Shown here: positions 12,347 through 23,719 of the stretch, piece after piece | Position numbering within the stretch: position 1 is the stretch's first letter | How the letters are laid out: every line of letters begins with the position of its first letter | Assembly: GCA_900074885.1 (NCBI GenBank) | Contig: FJUW01000023.1 | Location: 776,909 to 840,908 of the forward strand | Length of the DNA: 64,000 nucleotides | From: Rhynchosporium graminicola | Taxonomy: Eukaryota; Ascomycota; Leotiomycetes; Helotiales; Ploettnerulaceae | Reading direction: 5' to 3' | Made by a program: the position numbers and the translations under genes | The notes under the pieces: generated by a model | The model's database searches: none | Seen by the model: the letters and a program-made list of their open reading frames with translations, nothing else | What the model was told of the DNA's origin: nothing

Positions 12347-13911
12347 TCTGAGATATTACTTGGCGAACTTTGAGTTTGTGTCGATATTGAAAAAGGGAAA
12401 ATCGAGAAGATGATAAGTATCGAGCGCGTCGTTATTTTTGTGGCTGGAAAGAAGAAATGCCTGTGGTACTGGGGGAAATTACCGATCATGTAGTATTGTG
12501 CTCGGTAGTATTTCTACACTACAATTCACTAAAATTCGTCATGTGCCATTCAATACCAGACTACGATTCTCAAAGTCCGGTTACTGTATTAGCTTCAACT
12601 TTTTTTTATCTATCGTCTGGTTACTATGGTTAGCAAAGAAACTTTAAGAAAGAAGTTGAATTGACTTGTATCGTCTGTAATTGGTGCGGAGCAACGCCAT
12701 AAAGATGGATGGCAGAAAGAGGCGAGGCAGACATTTGATGATATTGCTCAAGAGCTGAAATAGTTTTCCTCGAAGTTTGTACTAACAAAACATCAGATTT
12801 TCGAGAAGAGTTTGCTTGGTCGGCTGTATGAGAGTGAACTGTAAACTAGGAGAATGCGTCTTTATGTACCTTGGTACTTTGTTCGGCAGTATGTCGACGC
12901 TGAGATCTACCAACATACATCATATGCCATTCGCTACCAGACTTAACAATTTAGACCATGATCTAGACGATCTATGACATCGAACAAAAAAAGGACTCCG
13001 GGAAGCAACCTCCATCCATGATTGCAGGAGCGAATCGACGATTTGAAATTGTGGATATGATAAAAGCGACAAGGAAAAAGAGTGATACATTTGATAGGCT
13101 TGGCAAACAATATAAGCGAAGCCAGCCCCTGGAGACTCTTAGTGAATGTCAACAACGAAGGCGATTATTACATTTACACTTCAATTCTCCACCATGCATT
13201 GGGAGGTTGCGTGCATTTATCTCTGCTACTAATTCATGATGTAAGTTCATCCGGCTATCGAAAGGCGCTTTGCCCCTCAATTGTTCTTCGCAATGCAGCC
13301 CGCCAAGTGCTCGTTTGGTAAAACCTAGTTGCTGGATATTTCTCACATTGCAAAACTACAGTCTCGATAGCCCGAATTCGCCAGAACTATTTGAATGCCA
13401 GTTCTTGAACTGCACGTATTTGATAAAGTAGTTTTGACCATTAAAATACAATTTCACAAGCTCGAGAGAGCTTCCTCGGCTTTCGCCCCGAACTATGATC
13501 AGCCGGGAGCGGACCCATGTGACGATCAGATGACCTCTTCAAACGATACTCAGTTAAGGTAAATATTTGGTGATAGAAGATGTGGCTTTCAGATACGACG
13601 ATTTATGATGTTTGATTCTCATGTATCTCCAAAGGTATTTTGTGTGCTTAAATAGTGGCGAACACCGAATTCGGTTTCCAGTCTGACAAATTATCTGCTC
13701 AATACCTAATTGGTATAAGGGATTGCGAAATGCACTTCCCAAATTGTCAAAATTCAGTTATCAAACGAGCTGTAAGCAGTAGAGAATTCCCAAATACCAC
13801 TGACAATGGTCCTCACTAACTTTATTTAGGGATGGCCTTACATCATACACCATTAGGCCTTTGTCTAGCCATGAGTTTCTACAAATATCTCCTGTTTCTA
13901 TACCATTCCGT
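12347..13911. other. Intergenic, nothing recognised
   Basis: This 1.5-kb spacer lies between two minus-strand genes. It contains T-rich and A-rich stretches typical of fungal promoters and only short overlapping frames. I find no supported gene. Confidence 0.5.
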
Positions 13912-16900
13912 CTATCCACAAACCACATATTTGTAACAAGCTTTACACCCCCAGCCCCCAGAATTACTATCCATCTCCCTCTCCAAGCAAAACGGACACT
14001 TGACACCTCCCACACCACTTATCCTAATATAAATATCCTCCATCACCGCCGTCCTAGTCTTCACCCTTGTAATCGCTTGCTCGCGATGCACGTGACACAA
14101 CCAGCTCTTCCGCATTTGCATCGTACACATACACATGCCCAACATGACTCTTTCATTCCGATCCTTGTCTTTATTAAAAGGCAAGTTTTCCTGTGCGAGA
14201 AAGCGCGCGGTGGAAGAGCAGGGAGCGCACATGTACCGTTTTGTGGATGCGATTACGGCTTCTTGGGTGGCAGAGAAGGCCTGGTTTTGAGCGGTGTGGC
14301 AGGATATGCATGTGCTGAATGTGTTAGCGTGGGAGGTGTGGTCGCATAGTTTAGTGGGGACGTTGTGGCATGTTGCGCCAGTCCAGTTGATGAAGGACTC
14401 GGGATCTTCGTGGCATGGCTCACTGTTCTGGGCTGGGATTGCTTGTAGGGTGGGGAGTGGGTCGATGTCTGACAGGACAGCATCTTGAGGAATATTGTAT
14501 TCTGGCTGTCGGGCTGGGTCTTGGCCGAATGATAGAGCATCGTTGGGGAGTTGTGGATTTAGTGTTTCGTTAAGTGTACCACCCATAGCTGTGTCGTCCA
14601 TGTTGTAGATGTTGGTAAAGAGATCCATAGCTTGATCTGCGCCAGGATCGAAGGAATTGTTGACTTCTACTTGGCCGTTCTCGGTGTTTATGTTGAATAA
14701 AATCCTGTTGAAATTACGGTTCCCGATGTTTCCCGACGGTAAATCGGGGTCAGGTACGATCACATCCCTTCGCATTCTACCGCCTGGTACAATCTGCCCA
14801 TGCATATCAAGTTCTTGTCCAAATGAATTGTACTGGGTCTCTCCTGGCAGGGCAGCTGGCTCATTCGTCATCCAGTTCATACTTTGAGACATTTTTTCCG
14901 CTGAGGGGTTCGCCATTGCAGTGTGGCTTGTGAATCCTAAGTGGAAATCCGTGTCATTCCAAGCCATCCCAGCTTGGGTGGCATATGGAATCTCTTGAAA
15001 TGGATTCAGTCCAGCACCAGATGTGAGTGGAATCCCCTCCTCGAGCAAAGCATTGACACGACCCCAAGGATCAAGAGCTGGAGCTCCTGTATCAGGAACA
15101 GTACCTAGCTGCGCTGGATCATAAGTCATCATGGAAGGCTGTGCTTGATATTGTTGACCATGCAAAGCCCCAGCATCACAAGTGGCCTCGACACCGTTGA
15201 GGACACAAGACTTGCATGGTGGTCCATCTTCATCGCACGATCGTCCATTCACGATACAATTATCACACGGTACAATGTCCGTGTTTCCGAAGTCCGAATC
15301 TGTTTCGAATATACCCGTTGGACTTCTTGACCTTACATCTCTTGCACGTTTTGACATCTTCCCTTTTTTAGTTACTAATTGTGTTCTGCCACGGGATTCT
15401 CGGTATACTGCACTGGTGCTATATGAGTTTTTGAAATTTGGGTTTGCTCCTCGACCTTTGTTGGCTGGCCCATCGTCTCTGCCCGTATTTGCGCGTGGAG
15501 CTGTTTGCCTGTTGAGAAAAGTATACGTGATCTCTTGATCTCGGTCAAGACATTGGATCCCGTTACTAAGACATCTAGTGCAAGGTCGCCCAGTGTTTGC
15601 TATATTGCAGTAGGCTCCTGCAGAGTGACAAGTGGCACACTGTATTGTGTTTTGGGGCGGTGCTGAAATCGCCTCTGAATCTCTGCTGTCAACAGTACCT
15701 TGAGCACCAGCCTTACTAGGATCGACCCTCTGTCTGTACCTAGCCTTTTTTTGTCTTCCTTTTGCTAACTTGATTTCACGACCCTCAACATTTCTCGGCC
15801 CTGAAAGTACTGTAAAGTCGTAAAGTTCATCTCCACTATCATCCGGAGGTGGTGGCGTCGGTAATCGCATACCCCAAGACTCTGGCCTGCTTGCCATTTC
15901 AGCTCTCAACTCCTCCTGCGCTTCTCGACGACGCACAGCATTTTTAGCCTGCCGTACTCTTTTCTCAGCTGCCCATCGTGCCCTGTATTCCGATGCTTCT
16001 TTGCCTTTATCCTGAAGCATACCGCTATGTCTGTTGCTGTCTTTAGTATACTCAAGTCTGCTTATTTGCCGAGCTTTAGCCAATCCGGCTTTATCGTTTC
16101 CAAAACTCAAGACCTCTTCCTCGGAAAGACTAGGTACCAATCGCCGTTCTATTCCCATGTTTTTAACTGCCCGTTTCATACGCTTCTTGTAATCTGGTCC
16201 TGTCTCGTTCGGACCTTGAGGGCCGTCGTTGACGTAAAACTTAAGGGCAATTTTATTGGTGTCTTCAGTCCCTTTTCCTTTATCTCGCCATGCTGGGTCA
16301 TATGCGAATCCCGCCGGTAAACCGGCGCGGGATCTTGCTTGCATATTGAATTTGAGGATATCTTCTCTGATGAAGCCAGAAGAATTCTCAGGCTGAGGTG
16401 TTTCCGCTGGTGTATCATCTGGTATGAGTGACGGTACTCGACTCAGAGCCCTGCTAGCTGGATTGGATCCCAGTTGTCGTGCTCTCTCAGCGCGAAGCTT
16501 TTTGATACGTTTCTCGAGATCGTTACGAGCATCCATATGTGTTGACATGATCCCAGAACCAGTGAGGTAAGTCTGAACTTGCTGATACAATATTTCATCA
16601 TTGAGAACTTGTGGAATCTCCATATCTCCTTCTTCCTCGCGCGTGATCTGCTGTAAGATTTGACTCAACAGAGATTGTAGTTGGTGTATATTATGATCAA
16701 TCTCAGCTGGGCTCGATCCCTCTCGTATCCTCAACTCGATCTCCTCTTGCACATCCTCAGAAGTAATATTTTCATTCGTCCTAGCCATGAGATTCACAAT
16801 CTCACTCGCTAGCGCATCCAATTCCATATGGCTAGCGAAAGCATCAAATGCCATACCGTTATTCGCCAAATGTCGGACGAGTTCCGGGAGAAGCTGTACA

Positions 16901-17410
16901 TGCTTTTCGTAGAATCTAGTCAGGACTTTCTGTCTTCGCAGTTCGGCGAGCAGCTGGACACTTGTTGGTGCAGTTGCTTGGTCTGGATTTTGCCTCCGAA
17001 CATTTTGATCTAGGCCAGCGAACTCGATATCTGACCTTAGGCTGGGTGGAATCGGTTGTCCTGGTATGAGTTCGGCGATTCGACGCTCGAGTTCTTCGGA
17101 GGGACTTGGCTCGACCAGAGATTGTTGTTGATTCAGTATTGGTGTTCCAGCAGGAGATGAGAATGAAGCTTGCGCGGGAGGTTGCAGATGCGCTGGAATG
17201 GGTAGTAATGTGAAAGAGCTGTAAAGGACTGGATTTTTGTGAACATCGAAGGGATTGACTGCCATGAAGATCGGTCCCGGCCGGCCATTCCTGAATAGAA
17301 AGTCAGCGGATGGTGCTCAGAAGTATTTAGAAACATAGGAGACACCTGACGTACCAGTTACGCGGATCATTAGGATTACTCGGATCGTGTGGCGACATCT
17401 TTTGAGACAT
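13912..17410 (-). CDS. Protein with two Zn2Cys6 clusters (1144 aa)
   Basis: There are two exons, 17410-17355 and 17290-13912. The 64-bp intron (GTACGT...CTATTCAG) splits a Trp codon and gives an N-terminus MSQKMSPHDPSNPNDPRNWNG. Two separate cysteine motifs match the fungal zinc-cluster consensus exactly. One near residue 570 has spacing C-x2-C-x6-C-x8-C-x2-C-x6-C. One near residue 690 has C-x2-C-x6-C-x6-C-x2-C-x8-C. Classical Gal4-type factors carry one such cluster close to the N-terminus, with basic residues between Cys 2 and 3. Here both are internal and poor in Lys/Arg, so DNA binding is uncertain. The last 110 residues contain further Cys/His pairs (CAPC, CMC, CPFC, CKAC) that suggest another zinc-binding fold. 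The N-terminal half is charged and helical (coiled-coil-like, residues about 220-320). No fungal_trans domain is evident. A nuclear role is likely but inferred. Confidence 0.85.
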
Positions 17411-18898
17411 GATGACGGACTTTCCAAATTTCATATATATCCTCAAAATATCATAGAAATCGAAGTAAACAAATATCTAGGCTCACGCGAAGCCCACAGT
17501 TGTGACAGAAAGAAGCGTGAACCACTTCAAAGATAATCATTTGGGTATTGTCGAGACGAGCCGAGCCGATCTTTGAAGTTTCTTTTGTAGTGGTTCGAGT
17601 GCAGAGTGAATGCGTTGAAAGGAATGCAGTAACTGAAAACAATTCCATAGTTACCTGCCATTGTATAATCGCGTGGTGCAAGGTCGCGAACCGAAACAGC
17701 TTCAAATCCGTATCATAAGCCCAAGATGACGGAACCAGCGTCCGGCTCTCATTAGATTCGGTTCGTCTCAATAAATTTGGTTCGATGGACGCAATTGTGG
17801 TGGATGAAATGTTTGCAGTATTTAATAATAATGGATGTCGTGGGCTTGGCCGGTACTGCATTCCTCCTCAAGAGGTCGGCAAAAATCCCAACCACCAGGA
17901 ATGCGGCCCCCTGTAGCGCTTTACATGAATGCATGGAATCTGTCCATATGTGCTTAGCAACAAAGCTGTCATCAATAGCTACGCATAAGTACAAAGGCGG
18001 AGAATATTGCAAGCATGAATATAACCATTTTCAGTGTGCTCATTCTCATTGCACTAAAGGGTATTTTAGCAATTCTGTGATCTTCAACGAAACGAATCAA
18101 TAGGTTTGATGAATTCTTTCAGATTTATATACCTCTCAAGGACCTCATGACATTGAAAATGTTTGACATAGTTTGCGCAATTGAAGCTGACTTACTTTGT
18201 ATCCGACGAGGCGGCCTAATCGAGCCAGTCTCATGTCGATTGCTACTTCCATGAAAGATTGTCTTGACAAATTAATCATTTTTCATACTTGCCAATGCTA
18301 AGTACGATCCAAGAGAGACAGAAAGCTAAAGATATTAAGGTTACTGCTTCATAAAGTCACTCTTACATCTAGTGAGAGTGAGCGCCCGACTCTGATGGCA
18401 GTTGGTTGTGAACTTGTGAGATCTCGCTTGATCGGAAACAGACTCATCTACTCTCAAAGATGTAACGATTTGGTACAGTAGCACAGCGAAACTATTAAGA
18501 GTGAGAGATGAAAACTACCACACAGGTCAACGAGGAGTCTATTGCCAGATCTTAATGAAATTCCGTGTAGGTTCCAGAAACTCGCGAAATATAGCAGAAA
18601 TGAATACTGAAACAACTGGCCTTATGTGGTAGGTATTGATACCGGCTTATATCCTTCATGTAATGAGATCAGAGCTACTTCTCATCCACTATGCTGAGAA
18701 TTTCCAACCTCTTTGTAAAGCAGGCATCAAGATGACGCTTAAATTATGGAGTTAAATTGTGGAAAACGCGCAGTCCAGATTCTGAAAGTCTGGTCAAACA
18801 AGTAAAAGATGTCTCTCCTCTGTGCTCTCTCGATTTGGAGCTTCAACATCAACTCCACTGGGAGTGACTGCTGAAACATCAGTAACGGCAATATAATC
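17411..18898. other. Intergenic, nothing recognised
   Basis: The 1.5 kb upstream of the double zinc-cluster gene ends at the 3' end of the His-Me finger gene. Frames are short and none shows a domain or splice pattern. Confidence 0.5.
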
Positions 18899-20780
18899 TT
18901 ACGAGCCCAAGTCTGAACTCTCGAAATCATCCACAACGAGATTATCCTCATCAAGGAGAAGCGGGCTTGAAAAATCGTCGAAATGACTAACACCTACAAT
19001 CTCCTTGACTGCATTGTTCGAGTGGTCAATTAGTTTCCCATCTGCACCTAAAGCAACTTTCTTGTTCTTCAGGCACTTCGGACTGTGTAGACATCCCGAA
19101 CGATGAGAGAAGCAACTATTACGGTTGATATTGACTGGTCCGGGCTCCACTGTAGTATGAACAGGGTTCAGACATGTCCAGTTTCCGCACAGATGGCTCA
19201 AATGCCATTGCTTGTTGATGAATCCATCCTGTTGTTGTTTTGTCATCTGAAAATTGATGAGCTTCACGGCGATCCCGTAGTTGAGAGCAATTGAGTGTTT
19301 ACCGCCGCAATCTTTCCAGGCAAAGCGTCTTTGCAGTTTGCCTACAGGTCGAAGAACTCCTGTGACGCTTAGACGAGCAGATGGTGGGGATGGATGGAAC
19401 CAGCAGTCGTCCTCTTCTCGAAATGGATCAAGGAGCCAGTTTGTGCTTGTGACCCAGTCTGTCATTGCTTTCGTAATTTTGGGTGGGCGGTTATATGAGA
19501 CGGCGATGCGTTTTCGTTCCTTACATGATACTATGTTCCGTGGCGTCTTTATATCGGAAGAGGTACTGATGAATGATTGAGAGCTTTCTAGAAGGGTAAA
19601 GACTCTATCAATCTTGGTATTTTTGAGTTGCTGCTCATGCGATTGTGCTTCTGCACCGAGCTCATGGACCTGGATCGATGAGTTATCTCGAAATGCGGGC
19701 AGAGCTTGCTGACCAGAGAGAATTTGAGGATTCTGATATGTGAGTAATGATGGATCGGATGTGATGCTCTGATCTGGCGAGTAAATAGCCAGGAGTCCAG
19801 TAGAAGCCAACATCTTTGTACCATTACCTTGTCCCGCGACCTTACTAACAAGAGTTCCTGGAACATGACCTTTACCGAAACTGTTGGAAGTTTCAAAATT
19901 AGATGTCTTAGATTGTAGAGATAGGTGTAAATGTTGAGAAACATCTTCTTGTGGCAAAGTAGTCGAGAATGGCTGCGTTTTTGGCAGCTCAATATCTCGT
20001 GATGATCCGGCGGCAGCCTTTAAGTGTTGCGGCTCTTCTGGAGGACTTGTCTCATATTTCGTTGGCGGCTTTGAAGCTGGAAGTGTCAACGGAATTGCTT
20101 CTCCAAGCTCGGAGTCAAGGATTTGAATTACCTTGAAAGTGTCCGGTTATGAGAGATTTCATTTTAGGTGATAGGACTTCTGACATTCCCAAGGATGTAG
20201 GTTGCCTTGACTTGTCGGAGCCTTCATCCATAATCACATCTCCGCATTGCGTATGGGGAAGCTCGGTATCAGAGAATATTTGCTTTTCAACAGCCGCCTT
20301 GGGGCAATCGATCACTGATGAACTGTTCTCTTGGAGCTGAGAGTCTTGATCATACTGGGCATTTGACAGATCCAACCCATATAGATGAAACTGGGATTTG
20401 ACAGATCCAAAATGCTCGGGGGCACTCTGAATGGTAAAGCCTCCATTTTCAGTGTCCGACAGCTGACAGTGCAACATATTCACACAATCATCTTTACCAT
20501 ATAGATTCCAAGGTTCGATGAGGCTTATGTCCAGAAAGTCTTGCCTGTCGACAGATGATATAGAGCTAGGTTGCAATATATGTGTTGCTTGTAGCTCATC
20601 ATCTGATCGGGAGCCATTATCTGAAGGTGCCATTGTGACATCAGTATCGACCTCATCGCTCACTAAGCCTGTTGTCCGGTTCTGGGGCACATATTTGCTG
20701 CTAGAAATCGATGAGATACTCTTGATGTTTGCGCCTGTTGGCATCTTGGAAGAGACAGGAACTTTGGCCAGGCCTTCCAT
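18899..20780 (-). CDS. His-Me finger zinc-loop protein (I-PpoI-like domain), 608 aa
   Basis: There are two exons, 20780-20132 and 20076-18899. The 55-bp intron has donor GTAATT and ends GTTGACACTTCCAG. The first 400 residues are Ser/Gln-rich and probably disordered. The C-terminus contains the zinc-binding loop seen in His-Me finger homing endonucleases (Pfam zf-His_Me_endon). It starts at a Cys-Trp pair near residue 441, then S-H511-L-C513-x4-C518-x4-H523, N532, C538-x6-C545-x-H547-x3-C551. From memory, these spacings equal those of I-PpoI His98, Cys100, Cys105, His110, Asn119, Cys125, Cys132, His134 and Cys138, so both the catalytic pair and the zinc ligands are kept. The gene sits in ordinary gene space with an intron and no rDNA context, so it looks like a domesticated host protein rather than a selfish element. 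Nuclease activity is inference. The start is the first ATG in a frame that stays open upstream, so another 5' exon is possible. Confidence 0.8.
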
Positions 20781-21653
20781 TCCAATCTTTTCTTTCACCT
20801 TTGAGAATGGTACTGTGTATGAGAGACTGACGTAGAGTTGTTGTCTCCGATACTTCAGACGTGTAATGTGTGTTAACGTGTCTCAAGTATTGGACTACTA
20901 GTGGACATGTTGAGGCTGCTGGTTGAGATTATCTGGGACAATGAGGGGAAGTCTCTTGTCTCCTAAAAGAACGTAGACTTGGTGAAGTAGTAAGCAGTGA
21001 ATATAACAAGCAGATATATGAAGTGCTCAATCCAAAAAGAGGGAGAGTCGGAGTGGGAAATGTATGGTTAGGGAGAGCAGAAGAGCTCCGAGACCAACGA
21101 AAATCATCGAAGGCTGAATTAAAGTGTAGTTGAACGAAAAGATCCGGAAGCGTGAGATCGTAGAGAAGTGATCTTGTACAAGAAATAAACGTAGCATCAA
21201 GGCACGTGCCTTCCTTTCTGAGATGACATGTGAGAACGCCTACCTTCTGCGTCCAACACGCTTCACTTGTCACGTTTTCATTTCCTCTCGTCTTTTCTTC
21301 CACTCTTCAACAGGACGCTTCTGCAAAAGTTCCACAAACGACAACGACAATATATCCCTCCGTGAAGTATGCAAGTGATTCTTCACGGGCCATATATCTC
21401 GTGCTGAGAGGTAGGTTCTCCTTATGAGCTGCCTCTCGTACAGCAGCAGAACACTCGACTGTGCTCCACGCAGCTCAGCTCATCTCGTCCCATCTCATCT
21501 TACCCAAACTACGGGCTGTGGAGACCGCCAACGATAAAACCAGCACTTCTTCTCTTCGTATAGTCCCCGTCCATACCTCAAGGTGATTGACCAAGATGCT
21601 GCACAAAACATACAACAAGCCGAGTTGGAACTGAATTGTACTGACACCATTAG
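20781..21653. other. Divergent promoter region
   Basis: This 0.87-kb spacer separates two divergently transcribed genes: the His-Me finger gene (minus) and the zinc-knuckle gene (plus). It contains C/T-rich tracts near 21280-21300 and 21420-21500 but no supported coding frame. A 5' UTR intron for the plus-strand gene is possible. Confidence 0.5.
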
Positions 21654-23249
21654 ATGCCTTCTGCTTGTACCAACTGCCTCGGTTTTCACTATGTACGTTG
21701 TTTAGGCAGTAGCCCTTCCTTCCCCGGTCGAGTGTCTCCGGGTACTTTACTCCAGGAGGACTCCTAAACAGGCAAATATGAGCAAATGCTAACAGCCCGA
21801 TCATCGCAGGGCGAGTGCCGCCAACCAGTCAAACAATGCTTCGTATGCAGAGGCTTTGGCCACATCGAGCGGTACTGTCCCAACAAGCAGAACAAGATCA
21901 GACGTGTTGCCGGGGAGCCACTTCCAGGGACGCGAGCCTGGTGTGAGATACATGGTCTACAGAATGATCCAGAGGTGAGGCATTCCCGATCACTGACCCA
22001 TTTTCTAGGACCGGCCGGAGGCCTATGCTAGACCGGGCAGCACTTTGACTCGAACATCTATAATGCTAAGATGCTTAATAGCTCAAGAAACGGATTCTCA
22101 ACGCTTTGAAAGTAAACCCTGGAAGCGCGATCTATGTCAATGGTACGACTCGGAAGCCTTCGTGCCACTCTTCTCTTCCTCGCCATCCGCCTTCTCCCGT
22201 CTGTAACAATGTTTGTGAATAAATGCTAAACTCCTGGTACATACAGATATTTGTATATACCTGGGAACAGAGCGACATTTTGACGTTGACGACAAACCCT
22301 CGCGAGGCAGAACTTTGGAGCAGCGAGTCCAGAAAGAGCGGGAGAGATCGATGTCACCAGCCCGATACCGACAGCCATCTCCGCAGAACCATCGTGACAG
22401 ATCTCCACCTCTTGATTGCGGACCTCCAGGATACTATGGCTCATCACAACAACAAAGCAGATACCGATCTCGTAGTCCGTTGGCATACTGTCGTCGAACT
22501 CCTTCACCGTACCGATTGCCATCGTATGCTCCAGATCGTCGAGCAAGATCTCCAAGATATGCCCGAGACAGCAGCGCGGTGGTATTTGAGGCTAGAAACG
22601 GCGGTGACAGGAGGGATAAGAATAGAGAGCCGCGGCGTGCTGCACCAGGTGAGGCCTTCATCTTGAATCTTTCGTTATGATTACATGAACGAGCTGATAT
22701 CATGTAGTGAAATTCAATATGCCACCTGCTCAACCAAACTTCCATCAGACTGGCAGACCGGCCAACACGTCTCAGCATGTCTCTGGAAACACTGCTGAAA
22801 TTGCCCGGGGTAGTCCCCTACAGGCCCGAGATACCAACTCGCAACCAATGCAAGGAGTTATCGCAGAGTCTCAGGTCAAAGCCGTGTCAGAATCTCAGTC
22901 GCAGGCTGAAGCATACAAGGCTTTCAAGCAAACACAGTCGCAGATGAGTCCTCCTCCTGCGTCTTCTCAAACCAGAGCTTCCACCATAGTGGACGATCCA
23001 CACTTTGTACTTGGTATTACTAGAGGAGCTGGTCGAGACGAGTAAGTTCGAATATTGAAGGAGCGCAGTCCCTAGGTCCAAGCTAATCCTAATTGTAGGA
23101 TTCTTGATGCTTATCAACAACGCATGACAGAAGTCGCAAATGAACGTCGTGCCGACGAGAATTTCCAGCACCGGATGCCTAGCCATATTTGGGAGGACAG
23201 CATGAATATTCTAATCGCTGCGAAGAGTCAGTTGCTCCGTGGAGTGTAA
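21654..23249 (+). CDS. Zinc-knuckle (CCHC) protein with RS-like region (383 aa)
   Basis: Six exons join in frame: 21654-21692, 21810-21974, 22082-22142, 22247-22648, 22708-23041 and 23099-23249. Introns 1 and 3 carry clear GCTAA(C/A) branch points. The N-terminus has a variant knuckle CTNC-LGF-H-YGE-C (C-x2-C-x3-H-x3-C) that is split by intron 1. A canonical CCHC knuckle follows, CFVCRGFGHIERYC (C-x2-C-x4-H-x4-C). The next block, ending GSAIYVN, looks conserved. The middle is Arg/Ser/Pro-rich with many RSP/RSRS dipeptides, resembling splicing or RNA-binding factors. The C-terminus is Gln/Ser-rich and ends in a helical block (ILDAYQQRMTEVANERRADE). RNA or single-stranded nucleic-acid binding is the likely role, by family knowledge. 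The exact partner is unknown. Confidence 0.85.
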
Positions 23250-23719
23250 AAGGAAAATGATGATGAGATGTGTGACAACTACGCAGCATGACTTATATTG
23301 CTATAATGACAGAGGGGATTGCTCACGCAACAGAGAGCAGTTGTTGGACAAATTCTTTGCGGTGCTGCAGGTACTGCAGGAGCATGGATGGGGGGACTAT
23401 GTTGATCAGATTGTGGATGCACTTGACGCGTTTTGCCTAGCTTCATGGAAACGGAGTATAGATCTGGCAATCATACAAGGCCTTTGAAAGCTTCACATTT
23501 TGTACAGTTTCGTTACTAGTGAATACTGCACGCTTGCTCTGAATCAGCCAAGTTCTACCTCCACCAGTGAAGCACGTCTTTGCCGGGGAATTGAAGCCAA
23601 AATGAAAAACAGATATCCAGTATCTGGTTTCGCTTGAACCAACCACATGTCTGTGCGTGTACACACATCGCCTCTCAGCTAACAGACTCTGTGACACACT
23701 CTGACCAGGTCAGAAAAAG
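23250..23719. other. 3' UTR space between convergent genes
   Basis: The zinc-knuckle gene (plus) and the F-box gene (minus) converge here. A plus-strand frame runs past 23249 to about 23487, but it lacks a good start and a domain. Confidence 0.5.

Noticed and set aside
23250..23487. Continuation of the zinc-knuckle gene or a small downstream gene
   Set aside because: The six-exon model ends cleanly at a TAA at 23247-23249; the following frame lacks a start context and a domain.
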